From NCBI GenBank assembly GCA_015056735.1, contig SVFT01000003.1, positions 124,001-188,000 on the forward strand: a stretch of DNA of 64,000 nucleotides, read 5' to 3'. Shown piece after piece: positions 61,579-64,000 of this stretch; within the stretch, counting starts at the first letter, position 1; every line of letters begins with the position of its first letter. The notes under the pieces are model-generated. The model was not told the DNA's origin. It did not search any database and saw only the letters and a program-made list of their open reading frames with translations. The translations under genes and the position numbers were made by a program. Source of the DNA: Lachnospiraceae bacterium. GTDB taxonomy: Bacteria > Bacillota > Clostridia > Lachnospirales > Lachnospiraceae.

Positions 61579-61599
61579 TTTTGCAAAACTTTTGCAAAA
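61579..61599. promoter_or_regulatory. Tandem palindromes TTTTGCAAAA upstream of the PAS promoter
   Basis: Two copies of the perfect 10-bp palindrome TTTTGCAAAA lie 11 bp apart (61579-61588 and 61590-61599), one helical turn, and so on the same face of the DNA. They lie about 25 bp upstream of the PAS gene -10 and could bind a dimeric regulator. Confidence 0.45.
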
Positions 61600-61622
61600 A
61601 ATCCACTATTTGTCAGACAAGT

Positions 61623-64000
61623 TCAGCAGGCACGATTTTTACTGCAGGAGATGTAAAGGATCTGGTAATCAGCTGCAAGCGCATCCAGAAATTTTCCTGC
61701 GCCGATGAGCTTCCTGTCATCCAAATTGACAAACGGATCATCAAAGATCAAAAAAGGCTTCTCCTTTTCATACATCGCCTCGACCATTGCCATTCTTCTG
61801 CAAAGGGCTACCAGATCCTTCGATCCTTCGCTAAGGTATCCAATCTCCCGCAGTTCGCCCTGCTCATTCACCTTGATCGCCAAAGAAGCATCCAGCTCAC
61901 AGCTGCATTCATCGCCTGCGATCATCCCGTAATACCGGTCAAACGAGCGCTTGATCGGATCCATATAACGAGCCGTAAAATTCGTTCGTGCCATCTCCAG
62001 AAAGTGCATCGTCTTGGTCAGCACGTTGTATCTGTGTGCCAGAAGTTCATATTCCTCCTGGCAGGCGGCAAGCGTCTCTTCTTTTTCTTCAATTTCATCC
62101 TGCTCAGCCAGATACTGATCGAGCATGTCACGAAGCCCGCGTTCCTTTTCCGTCTCCAGATCAATCCTGTCCTTCAGCTCGTCAAAGCGGGCATTCAGCT
62201 CTTCCATCGATCCATTCTGCTCTCCCGTATCATCGAGAATGCGATATCTGCCGACATCATGTGTTTTCTCATAGGACATGACGGCTTCCATACGCGCCTT
62301 TGCCTCTGCGCTCTTGATCGAAAGCTGCGTAACGCGCTCGCGGATCAAAGAAAGTTGAGCCCTGGGATCATCCGAAGGATCCAGCTGGAGGCTTTGGATA
62401 AAGCGCGCCGCTTCTCTCTCCGAAGCATCCGCCGACTCAAGGGCTTTGCGTGCTCGCTCCTTCCGCTCCTTCAGTCTGGTATAATTCTCCGCATCGTGAC
62501 GGATCTTCTCCGCACTTCGCAGATAGTCGCCGTCGGGCGCATCTTCTCCGAAACGGACAAGATGCCTTCGGATCGCATCCTCCATGTCCGTGATCCGCTC
62601 GTCCAGGCGCTCTTTTCGGATCGCATCCCGCCGCTCTTCAAGTTCATTCAGTTCACGCAGACGCTCCTTCATGGAAGCAAGCTTCAGCGCCGCGTCCTGC
62701 TCCGTATACGTGCAGCCTGTTTTGGCAAAAAAGATGCCGGCCTCCTCTTCGCAGGAAATGATCTTCGAAGCCGTCTCTCTGCGCGCTTTTTCCCGCTTCA
62801 AGCCTTGCAGGAACAATGCGGCCCCTGCGATCAAAAGAAGAAATCCCGCACCCGCAAAAGGCAGGATCCGCGGCAGACCGCCCTCGCTGATCGAAGGCAC
62901 AATAAATGCAAGGATCGCCAAAACAGCACCGGCCGATGCGACCAGGCCGCCCGCAAGCGGAAGCGCACTTCCGGGCGGAAGCGACGCCTTCAAGGCAGTA
63001 CGTGTATTCCATGCATCATATACTGCATCAATCTCTTTGGGATCCGGTCTGTAGGATCCGAACTGCTGCTCGAGATCTGCAAGCCGCTGCTCTTCGGAAG
63101 CGGAAAAAGCCGCCTCGCGCTTCTTTTCCTTCAGCGCCGCAAGTTCCTGCATCCGCTCCCTGATATCCGCATAAAAAGATTCCTCGGGGATCTCCCCTGC
63201 AAAGCGCTCCGTCAGGCGCAGCAGAACCTCCGATTCTTCCTCGTTCAGTGCGAAATTCTCCGCCGTCTGTCTTCCGGAACGCGCCAGTTCAAGCGCTCGC
63301 TCCGCTTCCCCGATCGCATCCGGCGCCGGCACTTCTCCCGGGAAAAACGTGCGTGCTTCCTTTGCCGCCTCCGACGCCTTCCCTGCATCATCCCACAGCA
63401 TTTCATACTGCTTTGCTTCAGCCAGCAGTTCCTTGGCGCTGCTTAGCATCGTCAGACGCTCCTGCACCTCTTTGAGTGCCTCCCTGTCGGAAGCGATCCT
63501 GTCCCTGCGCTGTGTGATATCGGCACGCTGCTTTTCGATTGCGGAAACAACGGCATCTTTATTCCGGATACTGTTCTTTAACTGTTCGATCGTTCCTTTC
63601 AGCTGTTTGAGCCTGCCGGTCGCACGACTCGGCGTGAGCTGGTCCGACATTTTTTTGAGCCGGTCATACGCGTCCTTAAAACGTCCCATATCCGCCGTTT
63701 CATCCGATACATTGCCGATCTTTGCATTGATGTCCGGTGTCGTATCCGTCTCCACAGCCTGCTGCCCGATGTATACCGTTCGTTCGAACGATTCCGCATC
63801 GATCCCAAACAGTTCGGGACCGACAGCCGATGAAAAATCATCCGACTCCAGATTCGTTGCATCATCGTAAAGCACAAAATGGTCGTTCGCCGCTTTCTTT
63901 TCATCAAACGTACGCACGATCCGGTAGCGCTTCCCGTCTGCCTCAAAGGTCAGCGTGCCGCCGTAAACGCCGCGCTGCCAGGGCACAAAACGCTTACGTT
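61623..64000 (-). CDS. SMC/Rad50-like AAA ATPase (YhaN type), N-terminus beyond window
   Basis: At least 792 residues, open to the right edge. The N-terminal Walker A should lie just outside. The middle is a long antiparallel coiled coil rich in Glu, Lys and Ala, interrupted at about residues 320-390 by two membrane-like hydrophobic segments (LAGGLVASAGAVLAILAFI and FAGAGFLLLIAGAALFL), as in YhaN-type proteins. The C-terminal head has the ABC-like signature YLSEGSKDLVALCRRMA and Walker B FLIFDDPFVNLDD. Such ATPases pair with an SbcD-like nuclease, which would lie upstream, outside the window. Role in DNA repair or stress is by family analogy. Confidence 0.85.
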   Translation of the reverse strand, partial: RKRFVPWQRGVYGGTLTFEADGKRYRIVRTFDEKKAANDHFVLYDDATNLESDDFSSAVGPELFGIDAESFERTVYIGQQAVETDTTPDINAKIGNVSDETADMGRFKDAYDRLKKMSDQLTPSRATGRLKQLKGTIEQLKNSIRNKDAVVSAIEKQRADITQRRDRIASDREALKEVQERLTMLSSAKELLAEAKQYEMLWDDAGKASEAAKEARTFFPGEVPAPDAIGEAERALELARSGRQTAENFALNEEESEVLLRLTERFAGEIPEESFYADIRERMQELAALKEKKREAAFSASEEQRLADLEQQFGSYRPDPKEIDAVYDAWNTRTALKASLPPGSALPLAGGLVASAGAVLAILAFIVPSISEGGLPRILPFAGAGFLLLIAGAALFLQGLKREKARRETASKIISCEEEAGIFFAKTGCTYTEQDAALKLASMKERLRELNELEERRDAIRKERLDERITDMEDAIRRHLVRFGEDAPDGDYLRSAEKIRHDAENYTRLKERKERARKALESADASEREAARFIQSLQLDPSDDPRAQLSLIRERVTQLSIKSAEAKARMEAVMSYEKTHDVGRYRILDDTGEQNGSMEELNARFDELKDRIDLETEKERGLRDMLDQYLAEQDEIEEKEETLAACQEEYELLAHRYNVLTKTMHFLEMARTNFTARYMDPIKRSFDRYYGMIAGDECSCELDASLAIKVNEQGELREIGYLSEGSKDLVALCRRMAMVEAMYEKEKPFLIFDDPFVNLDDRKLIGAGKFLDALAADYQILYISCSKNRAC

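Noticed and set aside
61581-63446. Long plus-strand frame of 621 codons opposite the SMC-like gene
   Set aside because: It lies antisense to a gene with clear ATPase motifs. The translation is rich in Arg, Leu, His and Cys, as expected from the complement of a GC-rich coding strand.
1-64000. tRNA, rRNA, riboswitch and phage genes
   Set aside because: No cloverleaf, T-loop or rRNA sequence, and no known riboswitch core, was noticed on either strand by eye. Small RNAs could be missed without a covariance search.

Overview
The window reads as a chromosomal piece of a Gram-positive, Clostridia-type bacterium, most likely a Lachnospiraceae relative. The signs are an LTA-synthase-type sulfatase, LCP and GH25 wall proteins, several lipoproteins with LspA, a ClpX variant with an unusual zinc finger, and strong Shine-Dalgarno sites with some GTG and TTG starts. 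Nearly every gene is on the minus strand; only two, at 49.7-52.3 kb, are on plus. No tRNA, rRNA, CRISPR array, transposase or phage gene was seen.

Layout: 0-2.7 kb is an AT-richer block with a MATE transporter (cut by the left edge) and a sugar-type binding lipoprotein. 2.7-7.1 kb holds housekeeping genes: dapF, hslO, a methyltransferase, a small export protein and hisC. 7.1-7.7 kb is a non-coding island of two long hairpin repeats flanking about 4.5 degenerate tandem units of ~57 bp. 7.7-13.8 kb is an envelope operon: YARHG lipoprotein, coiled-coil membrane protein, LTA-synthase-like sulfatase, YfhO-like protein. 13.85-20.2 kb is a nucleoside/sugar-type ABC importer operon that ends with lspA and a LysR/MetQ deletion scar. 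20.3-23.5 kb carries clpX, a third hairpin repeat and an HtrA protease.

23.6-48.9 kb is a large surface-glycan locus. It has an initiating undecaprenyl-phosphate sugar transferase, an LCP ligase, five GT2-type glycosyltransferases, phosphoglucomutase, GtrA, a VTC polyphosphate polymerase with DUF4956, a methyltransferase-kinase fusion, an ABC glycan exporter (Wzm/Wzt type with a C-terminal glycan-recognition domain), rfbC/A/B for dTDP-sugar synthesis, and two GH25 hydrolases sharing an unrecognised extracellular domain. 48.9-60.3 kb is a second cell-envelope block: an SMR-type flippase pair, a GtrII-like glucosyltransferase, two SGNH-like proteins, a GtrB-like glycosyltransferase, a CotH kinase-like protein, a UDP-sugar epimerase, two membrane proteins of unknown function and an acyltransferase. 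60.4-64 kb has a PAS protein and an SMC-like ATPase cut by the right edge.

The most notable results are: (1) a three-copy family of 140-190 bp hairpin elements whose stems differ between copies yet stay complementary, which is the signature of a conserved structure; (2) a WbdD-like methyltransferase/kinase beside a Wzt with a C-terminal recognition domain, suggesting cap-dependent glycan chain termination and export in a Gram-positive; (3) a shared domain in the two GH25 proteins; (4) the LysR/MetQ deletion scar; (5) two probable leaderless transcripts.
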